From the NCBI GenBank assembly GCA_021795795.1, contig JAJYPA010000430.1:1-7168 (forward strand): DNA of 7,168 nucleotides, written 5' to 3'. The notes below the pieces were generated by a model. It had not been told where the DNA came from, searched no databases, and saw only the letters and a program-made list of their open reading frames with translations. A program made the translations under genes and the position numbers. Position 1 is the first letter of the stretch. Every line of letters begins with the position of its first letter. Positions 1 to 5,202 of the stretch are shown here, in pieces. Source of the stretch: Pseudomonadota bacterium (GTDB taxonomy: Bacteria; Pseudomonadota; Gammaproteobacteria; Halothiobacillales; Halothiobacillaceae).

Positions 1-10
1 CCCGCTTAGA

Positions 11-39
11 TTGACCGCGGCGGGGCGAGCGGCTATTCT
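11..39 (+). promoter_or_regulatory. sigma70-like promoter of tRNA-Pro
   Basis: TTGACC at 11-16 and TATTCT at 34-39 are separated by 17 bp, the ideal spacing. A GC-rich discriminator follows, as is usual for stable RNA genes. The mature tRNA begins 10 bases after the -10 box, so transcription would start only a few bases upstream of it. The promoter is host DNA, left of the integration site, so the tRNA keeps its own promoter after insertion. Confidence 0.6.
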
Positions 40-48
40 CTGCGGCGA

Positions 49-125
49 CGGGGCGTAGCGCAGCTTGGTAGCGCGCCTGCTTTGGGAGCAGGATGTCGTA
101 GGTTCGAATCCTATCGCCCCGACCA
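49..125 (+). tRNA. tRNA-Pro, anticodon UGG
   Basis: The 77-nt sequence folds as a full cloverleaf. The acceptor stem pairs CGGGGCG with CGCCCCG, followed by A and an encoded CCA. The D-arm contains GCGCAGCTTGGTAGCGC. The anticodon stem is CCTGC/GCAGG around the loop TTTGGGA, with anticodon TGG at 83-85. The T-arm contains GGTTCGAATCC. The 5' half is host DNA; the part from base 76 onward is the attL copy of the 51-bp repeat, so the inserted element rebuilt a functional tRNA. Confidence 0.97.
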
Positions 126-126
126 A
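76..126 (+). repeat. attL, 51-bp core repeat
   Basis: Identical to 6902-6952 over 51 bases; the match breaks on both sides (g versus t before it, a versus t after it). It starts exactly at the 5' strand of the anticodon stem and runs through the CCA end. The anticodon stem (CCTGC/GCAGG) makes an inverted repeat around a 7-base loop, the usual core geometry for tyrosine integrases that target tRNA genes, so strand exchange probably occurs at about 81-87. Confidence 0.95.
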
Positions 127-133
127 ATAAAAC

Positions 134-168
134 AAAGGCTTGAGCGTTTCGCTTGGGCCTTTATTTTT
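134..168 (+). terminator. Rho-independent terminator, probably bidirectional
   Basis: A 13-bp stem (134-146 with 150-162, three G-T pairs) closes a TTT loop and is followed by ATTTTT on the plus strand. The minus strand reads into TTTATTT after the same stem. It would stop tRNA-Pro transcription rightward and could also end the leftward element operon. It lies outside the 51-bp repeat, so it was brought in by the element and is not the original tRNA terminator. Confidence 0.8.
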
Positions 169-183
169 GTCTGACGCGCCCCG

Positions 184-205
184 TGTAGGCTTTCTGTAGG
201 CTTTC
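184..205 (+). repeat. left integrase arm-type sites, two tandem 11-bp copies
   Basis: Two abutting perfect copies of TGTAGGCTTTC, at 184-194 and 195-205, start 58 bp inside attL. The same unit occurs four times inside the other end, in the same orientation. A 23-bp block (180-202) is identical to 6751-6773. Short direct repeats on both sides of the core are what the N-terminal arm-binding domain of this integrase class recognises. The binding assignment is inferred. Confidence 0.8.
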
Positions 206-519
206 GTCGAAAAGCGCCTGATATTTTTCCGCTGGTGCCGGTCACGTCCAGGCATGATCCGGGTATCACGGTGACAGACGAATGTGGGCTTGGCAGCGTC
301 ATTCATGGGGTCAATTTGCAAACGGGCACGAAGGCGTCATATCTGCCTCGTGCTGCATCCTGTGGGGAAACTGGCGTACGGTGACTCTGGCCTGTTTCCG
401 CACCTTCTGGCGTATTTCTCGCCGCGCCTCCCGGTCAGCATGAGCGATATTCACGGGCACAAGACTTGCTAATAATAAGCACATGCCGTGCCCAGTGAAT
501 TTAATTCATTTCGCCTCGG
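206..519. other. gene-poor left end of the element
   Basis: This 314-bp stretch lies between the arm-type sites and the last operon gene. It holds one weak 57-codon minus-strand ORF (311-484) and an imperfect hairpin at 326-353 (nine pairs, one bulged A) with no T-run after it on either strand. A small AT palindrome GAATTTAATTC lies near 498-508. I see no promoter, terminator or RNA gene that I would defend, and no trace of a cos site that I can recognise. Confidence 0.5.
311..484 (-). CDS. possible 57-codon small protein
   Basis: The ORF runs from ATG at 482-484 to TGA at 311-313. It starts 35 bp after the stop of the 168-codon gene, on the same strand. Residues 1-16 are hydrophobic and end in AHA, which resembles a signal peptide cleavage site, but there is no positive charge at the N-terminus. 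Residues 18-39 are very rich in Arg and Lys. There is no convincing ribosome binding site, and the tight overlaps that link all preceding genes stop before it. I do not recognise a family. It could be a real terminal gene of the operon or chance. Confidence 0.25.
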   Translation of the reverse strand: MCLLLASLVPVNIAHADREARREIRQKVRKQARVTVRQFPHRMQHEADMTPSCPFAN

Positions 520-1026
520 TCACGGTGATAGCATCGCGGTATAGAGCGCCACGGCATCGGGGCACGGCTCTGCTTCTGCGCTGGCATCAACCGACTCTTG
601 CGCCAGCTTGGACAGCCCACCCATAGAACGCATGGCTTCGCCGGGGTCCATGCCTGCATCGGTGACTGCCTGCGCGTATGACGCCCATAACGATCCAGCG
701 CGGGTCCGGTGGTATTGGGCCGCACTCCAGAAAGCGTCCAGCGTTTCATCTTTCCGGCCTGCGACGTGCAGCCTCGTTGCCCAGAAACAGCGATTGGCCC
801 ACTCGCCCGCCATTGCCGCCTCAATGTCTCCACGCGCCAAGCCCGACACCATCATGGCGCGGGTGAACGGGTGATAAAAATCCGCTGCAACATAAGTGCC
901 GGTCGGTGCTGTATCAGCCAGGCGGCTGGCCTCCTCGAAGTCCTCCCGGCAGAGCGCCGAGAAAATAACACTGCATCGCTGCGCGGGATTGAGATTGCTC
1001 AAGAGGTGATCTGATATGCCCTTCAT
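520..1026 (-). CDS. hypothetical helical protein, 168 aa
   Basis: The ATG overlaps the stop of the upstream 100-codon gene by 4 bases (TCAT at 1023-1026), which fixes the start. The protein is acidic and looks wholly helical, with no signal peptide or membrane segment. It begins with an NLNPAQRCSVIFSAL stretch, then a pattern 'ALCREDFEEASRLADTAP' followed by a run of short helices. I recall prophage proteins with the same opening (a 'LSPxQR' helix, then 'ARGDxxEAxRL') next to homologues of the 100-aa protein, but no function is known to me. It is the last confidently called gene of the operon. It is cytoplasmic by appearance. Confidence 0.8.
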   Translation of the reverse strand: MKGISDHLLSNLNPAQRCSVIFSALCREDFEEASRLADTAPTGTYVAADFYHPFTRAMMVSGLARGDIEAAMAGEWANRCFWATRLHVAGRKDETLDAFWSAAQYHRTRAGSLWASYAQAVTDAGMDPGEAMRSMGGLSKLAQESVDASAEAEPCPDAVALYTAMLSP

Positions 1027-1325
1027 CGCTTCACCTCAGCTTTTAGGACACGCTCCAGCGCGGCGGTGCGCTGCTCCAGGTCATCAATACGCATGAGCGT
1101 TGCAAGCTGAGTGAGGAGATATGCCAGCTTGGTGGCGTCCCCCACTTCCATCTGGCCGGTGCGGGCATCGCGGTAGAGCCGGGCCATCTCCATGCGTACT
1201 TCGGCAGCAGTGCCCAGCCGGGGGGAGGGGTGCCGGTTTATTTCTGGCGACTCTATGACTTGCAGCGTTTTGGTTGGCGCGATTGGCCGCACGTTGGTTG
1301 CTGGTGCCTTCGGTTTCGTGGTCAT
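1023..1325 (-). CDS. phage-type hypothetical protein, 100 aa
   Basis: I start at the ATG at 1323-1325, which overlaps the upstream stop by 4 bases; the frame is open further upstream (ATG at 1380-1382), but that would run deep into the previous gene. Residues 1-35 are Pro/Lys/Thr-rich and probably disordered. Residues 38-75 hold the pattern 'AAEVRMEMARLYRDARTGQM', then 'ATKLAYLLTQL'. Residues 76-98 form a Leu-repeat helix (IDDLEQRTAALERVL) that looks like a short coiled coil. Small proteins with the pattern 'xVRxExxRLYRxxRxGxxxxxxxTKLxYxL' are common in proteobacterial prophages, often near packaging genes. Function is unknown to me; a DNA- or terminase-associated role would be a guess. Confidence 0.82.
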   Translation of the reverse strand: MTTKPKAPATNVRPIAPTKTLQVIESPEINRHPSPRLGTAAEVRMEMARLYRDARTGQMEVGDATKLAYLLTQLATLMRIDDLEQRTAALERVLKAEVKR

Positions 1326-1486
1326 GCCTTCGCCCTCTTGGGTAAGCGGGGCATCGGTAGCACCCCGGTGGATTGCGTGCACTGTGGAGCTGTTTCTGGC
1401 CCATCCTCAGCGGGTTTACCGTAGAGCTTACCGAGTGCGTCCATGTAGCCATGTGGCATCGTCGGTGTTTCCTTCCTGCGCTTCAT
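1322..1486 (-). CDS. hypothetical small protein, 54 aa
   Basis: The ATG at 1484-1486 overlaps the stop of the HicA-like gene by 4 bases, and its own stop (1322-1324) overlaps the next ATG by 4 bases. This double coupling is the main argument that it is translated. The frame is open upstream of this ATG, but the longer version would overlap the whole HicA-like gene. The protein is basic at both ends (MKRRKE and LPKRAKA) with a central MPHGYMDALGKLYGK helix and a Pro/Thr-rich middle. It has no membrane segment. I do not recognise a family. Its place next to a HicA-like ORF suggests an antitoxin, but it has no HicB features. Confidence 0.62.
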   Translation of the reverse strand: MKRRKETPTMPHGYMDALGKLYGKPAEDGPETAPQCTQSTGVLPMPRLPKRAKA

Positions 1487-1671
1487 GGGTTCAGTCCTCT
1501 TTCGGCACGCCGGATCATGGCGGCGATGTTGTGAATGGCTCGATGGTCGGATGGTGTAGCGGCCAGGAATACGCGGGCGGTGCCTACTGTGGCGACAAAG
1601 TGCCCACCTCTGGTCCGGCTGATCTGGATACCGGGGAACTGCCTGTGCAATTCGCGGATATGCCGGGTCAT
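1483..1671 (-). CDS. HicA-fold-like small protein, 62 aa
   Basis: The start is fixed by a 4-base overlap with the upstream stop (1668-1671). The protein has an N-terminal helix (residues 1-11), then 'ISRTRGGHFVATV' with a GGH turn, 'RVFLAATPSDHRAIHN' and a C-terminal basic helix. This matches the small dsRBD/HicA-like fold common in phages and satellites, where G-x-H in strand 2 carries the conserved His (H24 here), followed by a strand and 'SPSD.RA..N'. HicA toxins are mRNA interferases normally paired with HicB. No HicB is present, so a toxin role is uncertain. A nucleic-acid-binding role is the more careful call. Confidence 0.75.
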   Translation of the reverse strand: MTRHIRELHRQFPGIQISRTRGGHFVATVGTARVFLAATPSDHRAIHNIAAMIRRAERGLNP

Positions 1672-2378
1672 GACGCCGATCCCGCATATTCAGGACAGCG
1701 ACGCGGGGCCATCGGAAAAGCTGCTCGATACCCGCGCTGCTCCTTCGGCGGCAGTCCGTTCGTGGTCGCCAGGCAGACGCCTATCCCCAGCGACGTGGTG
1801 CCTGGTTGGAAGCGGACACACTGCCCACAAGAGACGGTCGCTGGTGCCGATTGCGGGGGCATAGTTGGCTCAGGCTGCATCGTAGGGGCGATGGTGGCAT
1901 CAGTAATGCTCTGGACTGGCGTCGGTGACTGTGGACGGTGAAGAACCGCGCCATGTTCGGAAGGGGTCAGGTCCGGCGTCCCCTCGAAGCCGCGATCCGT
2001 GGTCCCGGCCTCAATGTGATCCGCCAAGGCAAAATTACGCGCCACGGTCCGCAAATCGCTGACCAATAGCCCTATACCCCCGTTGTACCCGTCCAGCACT
2101 GGCGCCGCCTGTCCCGCCAAGGAAAGAATGGGCTTATCCGGCAAGTCACTGATTTCGCAGCCTTCTTGCTGGATTGCATGGCGCTCTTCGGTGTCGTAGG
2201 GGTCTGCGCCAGGTGGCATTAGTGACGCAAGTGACGCATTTATCCCATTGCATATAATTTTTTCATCACCTATAGGGCTATACCCCTGTGGATTTTGTTG
2301 CAGCGTATTGCATGCGTCACTTGCGTCACTCGCGTCATTGCCGCTGGATAGAATCGCGCCCCAAAATCCGTCTATCAC
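1668..2378 (-). CDS. zinc-finger-like protein, 236 aa, with embedded origin iterons
   Basis: It starts at GTG (2376-2378), which overlaps the helicase stop as GTGA. AGGTGA just upstream can serve as ribosome binding site, and the next in-frame ATG (2217-2219) has none. Residues 14-22 (DASDAS) and 47-53 are encoded by inverted clusters of 9-bp repeats, so DNA structure shapes the N-terminus. Residues 120-180 are Pro/Thr/Gln-rich and probably a linker. The C-terminus (184-230) has Cys184-x2-Cys187, Cys202 and Cys228 in a 'CGQC..F.PGTTSLGIGVC...FPMAPRRCPEY' pattern. This is a zinc-ribbon-like tail found on phage and plasmid replication-associated proteins. A role in replication is inferred from position after primase and helicase; no catalytic domain is visible. 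Confidence 0.78.
   Translation of the reverse strand: MIDGFWGAILSSGNDASDASDACNTLQQNPQGYSPIGDEKIICNGINASLASLMPPGADPYDTEERHAIQQEGCEISDLPDKPILSLAGQAAPVLDGYNGGIGLLVSDLRTVARNFALADHIEAGTTDRGFEGTPDLTPSEHGAVLHRPQSPTPVQSITDATIAPTMQPEPTMPPQSAPATVSCGQCVRFQPGTTSLGIGVCLATTNGLPPKEQRGYRAAFPMAPRRCPEYAGSAS
2221..2339. repeat. inverted iteron clusters around an AT-rich spacer; candidate replication origin
   Basis: Two perfect AGTGACGCA units abut at 2221-2238. Their reverse complement occurs twice perfectly at 2313-2330, and once more with changes (CGCGTCATT) at 2331-2339. The clusters form a 19-bp perfect inverted repeat (2221-2239 with 2312-2330) separated by 72 bp. The spacer contains a CATATAATTTTTTCATCA stretch, a duplicated ATTGCAT, and TGTGGATTT at 2287-2295, which matches 7 of 9 bases of a DnaA box. 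Iterons plus an AT-rich region beside the replicase genes is the layout of the P4 ori/crr. Origin function is inferred. Confidence 0.65.
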
Positions 2379-3712
2379 AAGTCACCTGCCAGTCGGGAAC
2401 GTATCCCGTAAAGATTACGGCTGCTCCCGGTGCGCCCGTCCTCGGCCCATTGAAGCGCCTTGATGCGTCTGGTAAACGCGTTCCGGCTGACTGGCCGCCG
2501 AATACCTGCTTCGGAAGCCCAAGCCTGGTAAAGCCTATATATTTCGCCGCTGGCGATTTTTGCGCCGGGTTCGCGGATCATTTCTTCCTCAAGGAATGTC
2601 AGAACCTGGTCGGCATCCCGTTTCCAGCGATCCACGGATTCAGTGCTGCTTGGCGGGGAAGTCAGGTGCCCACGATCAAACGCATGGCCCAGGGCAACCA
2701 GAAGAATGTTTAGGATTCCGGGGATCTCTGATCGGAGCTTTTCAGATAGCCGTATATCGCGGGATTCTTCAGGGAAGACGTTGGGGAATGTCAGGACGGT
2801 GAACCGCCTGAACAGCGCCGGTGAAAAGTCCCGCGTAGAGGGCATGTGATTGCTGCCTATCCAGATTTTGCATATTGGCGTCATGACGAATGGATCCCGG
2901 TGCTTATGCTCAACGGTGCAGGTTTCGCCGCTGATAATGGCCTTGATTGCGCCATCAGGAAGCGTTGTGCCTTCCGGCAATTCGGTGACGATATTTGCTA
3001 ACTTGTTGTCGAGACTCGCCCTTTGAAAGCGGTTATCAAACTCTGCCGGATTGATGCCGGATGCGTACTGACCGACCATATCCGCCAACAATCGAAGTGT
3101 GACACTTTTGCCGTTCGCGCCGCTGCCAATCAAGAGTGCGGCCTTTTCAAACTCGGTGGACGCCGTGAGCGATAGCGCCATCATTTCCACCAGCGCCAAT
3201 GTCCGTTCCTTGGCGTCCTCAGCGCCAGCGAATATCTCCTGCACAAATTGCGTGAACCGTGGGCACTTTGCATGAGGATCGTAGGTAATCGGGAGGGATA
3301 CCCTGCGGTAATCCTCAGCCTGGTAGGGTGTCAATTCCCATTTCCCGTCTGCATACACCAGTACACCATTCTTCACGCATACAGCCCGTGGATTCGTAGC
3401 ATCCCAGGCAACATCCTGATAATAGACGCTATGCGCCATCGCTTCAGTGCCGTTTACGCGGCTAGCATTGGCCGGTGCCCCTATCTGTTCACAGACTGAC
3501 TGCGTACGCCTCTTGATGACCTCCGGCGGTATCAGTGTCCATATTCCGCTGTGCTCCTGAAACTGCCAGAAGTCGCCGCGATTGAATAAGATGCGAAAAT
3601 CTCCAGCCAAGTGACGGGCTATTTCCGTATGACTGGGATACTTGGATTCCCCCGCGCCGGGTGCCATAGCTGACGGTGCGACGGCCTTTGGGAACAGGTC
3701 TATGACGCTCAT
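2375..3712 (-). CDS. SF3/D5-family replicative DNA helicase, 445 aa
   Basis: An ATP-driven helicase that would unwind the element origin, as the C-terminal half of P4 alpha does. The N-terminal region to about residue 150 matches the D5_N/primase-associated region, with 'FRILFNRGDFWQFQEHSGIW' and 'NGVLVY'. The Walker A motif is GSGANGKS (196-203), the Walker B-like segment NIVTEL (240-245), the sensor WIGSN (284-288), and RRF (302-304) gives the arginine finger. Residues 360-420 form a winged-helix-like tail (ADQVLTFLEEEM, GEIYRLYQAW, FTRRIKAL). The ATG overlaps the primase stop by 4 bases, so the two are probably made in a fixed ratio. All motifs are intact. Confidence 0.95.
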   Translation of the reverse strand: MSVIDLFPKAVAPSAMAPGAGESKYPSHTEIARHLAGDFRILFNRGDFWQFQEHSGIWTLIPPEVIKRRTQSVCEQIGAPANASRVNGTEAMAHSVYYQDVAWDATNPRAVCVKNGVLVYADGKWELTPYQAEDYRRVSLPITYDPHAKCPRFTQFVQEIFAGAEDAKERTLALVEMMALSLTASTEFEKAALLIGSGANGKSVTLRLLADMVGQYASGINPAEFDNRFQRASLDNKLANIVTELPEGTTLPDGAIKAIISGETCTVEHKHRDPFVMTPICKIWIGSNHMPSTRDFSPALFRRFTVLTFPNVFPEESRDIRLSEKLRSEIPGILNILLVALGHAFDRGHLTSPPSSTESVDRWKRDADQVLTFLEEEMIREPGAKIASGEIYRLYQAWASEAGIRRPVSRNAFTRRIKALQWAEDGRTGSSRNLYGIRSRLAGDL

Positions 3713-4560
3713 TGTGATACCTCATGAGCGTTAAACCAGTCATTCCAGTCCTGCCCGATTACTGGCGGAATGAGCAACAACCCGTTAATCTGCCGCGCCG
3801 CGCGATTGGCGCATTTTATACCGACCGGATCATTATCAGCCGCCATGACAATTTCACGATCCGGGAAGCGTTCCCGCGCCGCCCTAGCGACGGGCTGCAT
3901 GTTGTAGGCATCTACTGCCGCGACAATCTCATCATCGGGATACATGCTCGCCAAGGAACAGCCGGTGCTAAACCCCTCGCATATCAGCAGACGTCCTGCC
4001 GGATTGGACTTGATAAGGATGTGATGCCCACGCTTTGCGCCCCCTTTCATCATCATCTTTTTGCCGCTTGGGGTGATTGTTTGCAGGGAGTGGATAGCGC
4101 CGTCCAAATCCACAATAGCCAGGACCAGAAACGTATTCTGTTGCTTGGCGTTCAATGGCTCGATGCGCTTCTTCAGGCAATACCCTTGATCTGGTGACGC
4201 GCCGGGAAGGGCCATATAACGCTCTGTGGCCGCCTTTGCGACTTCGCCTTGAGCCACGGCTGTTTCCTCTGCGCGTTGCCGCTGGATAGCCTCAATGCGC
4301 GACGCAAACGCGGCCTTGTCAGAATCACTCCACTTGTCGGCGTTGCCCGAAGTCCAGTTGTGCGACTGGCCTGTTTTCCACGATCCGAAAACGCCAGCCG
4401 GTAAGCCATCACTGAACCCGCGCCAGAAGCCGTTCAGGGTTCCTTTTTTGTCGCCCGCGCAATGGAATCTGGTCATTGCCGGAAGATCAAATTGAATGAC
4501 GCCGGGGTCGGTCGGGACGATGCCGCATGAAGCCATATCGTCGAGGACTGCGCGGATCAT
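3709..4560 (-). CDS. TOPRIM-domain DNA primase, 283 aa
   Basis: It would make RNA primers for element replication. Residues 31-69 hold the 'RFHCAGDKKGTLNGFWRGF' and 'DGLPAGVFGSWKTG' block seen at the N-terminus of phage/satellite primases. The TOPRIM core (about 187-270) has the glutamate motif LLICEGFSTG (E195) and the acidic motif VMAADND (D242, D244). I start at ATG 4558-4560, which overlaps the stop of the preceding 51-codon ORF as ATGA and has AGGCGG upstream. The frame is open for 67 more codons, to 4761, but that stretch overlaps alpA and has no primase features. No zinc-ribbon is visible at the N-terminus, and the protein is much shorter than P4 alpha because the helicase is a separate gene. 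Confidence 0.93.
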   Translation of the reverse strand: MIRAVLDDMASCGIVPTDPGVIQFDLPAMTRFHCAGDKKGTLNGFWRGFSDGLPAGVFGSWKTGQSHNWTSGNADKWSDSDKAAFASRIEAIQRQRAEETAVAQGEVAKAATERYMALPGASPDQGYCLKKRIEPLNAKQQNTFLVLAIVDLDGAIHSLQTITPSGKKMMMKGGAKRGHHILIKSNPAGRLLICEGFSTGCSLASMYPDDEIVAAVDAYNMQPVARAARERFPDREIVMAADNDPVGIKCANRAARQINGLLLIPPVIGQDWNDWFNAHEVSQ

Positions 4561-4712
4561 GGATGCACCGCCTGCGCGATTTCCGACAACGCTTCGGTTA
4601 TCAGCGCTAGATCGACGACCATGAGCAATGCGCCGCTGATGGTGATATGATTGGAAACGTTCGATCTTGCGTATGCCGTCCCTGCTCCGGGGCGGCTTTT
4701 GTTTGTCTGCAT
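4557..4712 (-). CDS. small protein between alpA and primase, 51 aa
   Basis: The ORF runs from ATG at 4710-4712 to TGA at 4557-4559. It begins 15 bp after the alpA stop with GGGGGA as a good ribosome binding site 7 bases before the ATG. Its stop overlaps the primase ATG as ATGA. The first 20 residues are polar and basic; residues 22-50 form an acidic amphipathic to hydrophobic helical region (ISGALLMVVDLALITEALSE). It is probably not a membrane protein, as Asp and Glu break the hydrophobic run. I do not recognise the family. Other satellites also have small ORFs here. Its strong site and coupling suggest that its translation opens the primase start. Confidence 0.75.
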   Translation of the reverse strand: MQTNKSRPGAGTAYARSNVSNHITISGALLMVVDLALITEALSEIAQAVHP

Positions 4713-4727
4713 GGCATCGTCCCCCGA

Positions 4728-4940
4728 TCAAGCGACGTGAGACGTGCGGGAACTGATCCACTCGTCAACATCGCTGCGACGCCAGGCTACGGCACGCGGT
4801 CCCAGCTTGACCGGCTGCGGAAAATCTCCGGCTTTCATCCATCCATAAATGCTGGTTTTGCTTGCGTTGATGCGGGCTTGTAGGGCGGGGAGGCGGTCTA
4901 GTACTTCTTGTGCTGCGGTGACTTCGTTTTTCTTCGGCAT
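4728..4940 (-). CDS. alpA: AlpA-family transcriptional regulator / excisionase, 70 aa
   Basis: A small winged-helix MerR-like DNA-binding protein. Residues 20-63 hold the family signature: 'ARINASKTSIYGWMKAGDFPQPVKLGPRAVAWRRSDVDEWI' read as helix, GDFP wing, the 'VKLGPRAVAW' strand pair, and a closing DVDEWI helix. AlpA proteins activate excision (E. coli AlpA on CP4-57) or act as both regulator and excisionase (P4 Vis). A TGAGGA ribosome binding site lies 7 bases before the ATG. It is the first gene of the long leftward operon, downstream of the 5203-5230 promoter. The flanking 15-bp repeats and palindromes are possible binding sites. The gene is intact and of normal length. Confidence 0.95.
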   Translation of the reverse strand: MPKKNEVTAAQEVLDRLPALQARINASKTSIYGWMKAGDFPQPVKLGPRAVAWRRSDVDEWISSRTSHVA

Positions 4941-4956
4941 ATCAAATCCTCATGAA

Positions 4957-4971
4957 CAAGAGATTGAAAAT
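4957..4971 (+). repeat. 15-bp direct repeat, copy 1
   Basis: CAAGAGATTGAAAAT is identical to 5080-5094, 123 bp away and in the same orientation. It sits between the 5001-5015 palindrome and the alpA ribosome binding site. It may be an operator for AlpA or an RNA pairing site in the leader. Confidence 0.7.
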
Positions 4972-5044
4972 GCCGTCATAGGGGACTGATTCAGGGGGTA
5001 GCAATACGCTATTGCAAGGGCGCTTGACGTGCTGTAAGGTCTTA

Positions 5045-5164
5045 CTAAGTGCAAAGTAAGCTTTGCGCCCATCTCCGGTCAAGAGATTGAAAATACAGTG
5101 GTCCCGTCCCCATGACGGCTACTGGTGGTCCGGCCTCGAAGTGCTTCCAACACTTCGGGGCCAT
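5045..5164 (-). CDS. doubtful leader ORF, 39 aa
   Basis: An ORF from ATG at 5162-5164 to a stop at 5045-5047, inside the proposed alpA leader. The frame is open back to a TTG at 5228-5230, but that codon is part of the -35 box of the promoter at 5203-5230, so the longer form would not be on the transcript. No ribosome binding site precedes the ATG, and the first 11 codons form one side of a strong hairpin. P4-type satellites carry short ORFs in the equivalent place. It could be a leader peptide or chance. Confidence 0.18.
   Translation of the reverse strand: MAPKCWKHFEAGPPVAVMGTGPLYFQSLDRRWAQSLLCT
5080..5094 (+). repeat. 15-bp direct repeat, copy 2
   Basis: Second perfect copy of CAAGAGATTGAAAAT. 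It lies between the 5051-5066 palindrome and the 5132-5162 hairpin. Both copies are followed and preceded by unlike bases, so the identity is confined to the 15 bp, as expected for a binding site. Confidence 0.7.
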
Positions 5165-5170
5165 GTTTTT
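5132..5170 (+). terminator. strong hairpin with T-run on the plus strand
   Basis: A 12-bp stem (5132-5143 with 5151-5162, one T-G pair) closes a 7-base loop and is followed by ATGTTTTT. It reads as a Rho-independent terminator for plus-strand transcription entering from the alpA side. On the minus strand the same hairpin forms in the alpA leader, but no T-run follows. It could end an antisense RNA, or shield the integrase end from rightward readthrough. Confidence 0.6.
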
Positions 5171-5202
5171 ACTACGTTCGACTTCATAAAGAGCAAGAAC
5201 CC

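Larger units (their letters stand above)
4941..5202 (-). promoter_or_regulatory. structured leader and operator region before alpA
   Basis: This stretch contains a 15-bp direct repeat (4957-4971 and 5080-5094), a perfect GCAATA-CGC-TATTGC palindrome (5001-5015), a GCAAAG-TAAG-CTTTGC palindrome (5051-5066) and a 12-bp-stem hairpin (5132-5162). One copy of the direct repeat ends 6 bp before the alpA ribosome binding site. With the start point near 5196 the alpA mRNA would have a leader of about 255 nt, far longer than needed. In P4 the equivalent region makes the CI immunity RNA that ends transcription early. The comparison is by position and architecture only, not by sequence. Confidence 0.5.

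Noticed and set aside
1..305. Open minus-strand frame running through the tRNA and into the left flank, with 'GFEPTTSCSQSRR'-like translation
   Set aside because: This is the well-known false ORF produced by reading a tRNA-Pro gene antisense. It also crosses the att core and the arm-type repeats.
326..353. Hairpin as the leftward operon terminator
   Set aside because: No T-run follows it on the minus strand; the hairpin at 134-162 is a much better terminator.
1192..1941. 249-codon plus-strand ORF
   Set aside because: It lies opposite four minus-strand genes joined by 4-base overlaps, has Cys/Gly/Ser/Val-rich composition typical of an antisense shadow, and matches no family that I know.
2221..2339. 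CRISPR array or transposon ends
   Set aside because: The units are 9 bp, abutting and inverted as two clusters, with no spacers of regular length and no transposase. Iterons fit better.
3724..4197. 157-codon plus-strand ORF opposite the primase
   Set aside because: The minus strand here encodes an intact TOPRIM primase with its acidic motifs; the plus frame has no recognisable features.
4561..4761. 67-codon N-terminal extension of the primase
   Set aside because: It would overlap alpA and the 51-codon ORF in other frames and has no primase features. The ATG at 4558-4560 is coupled to the upstream stop.
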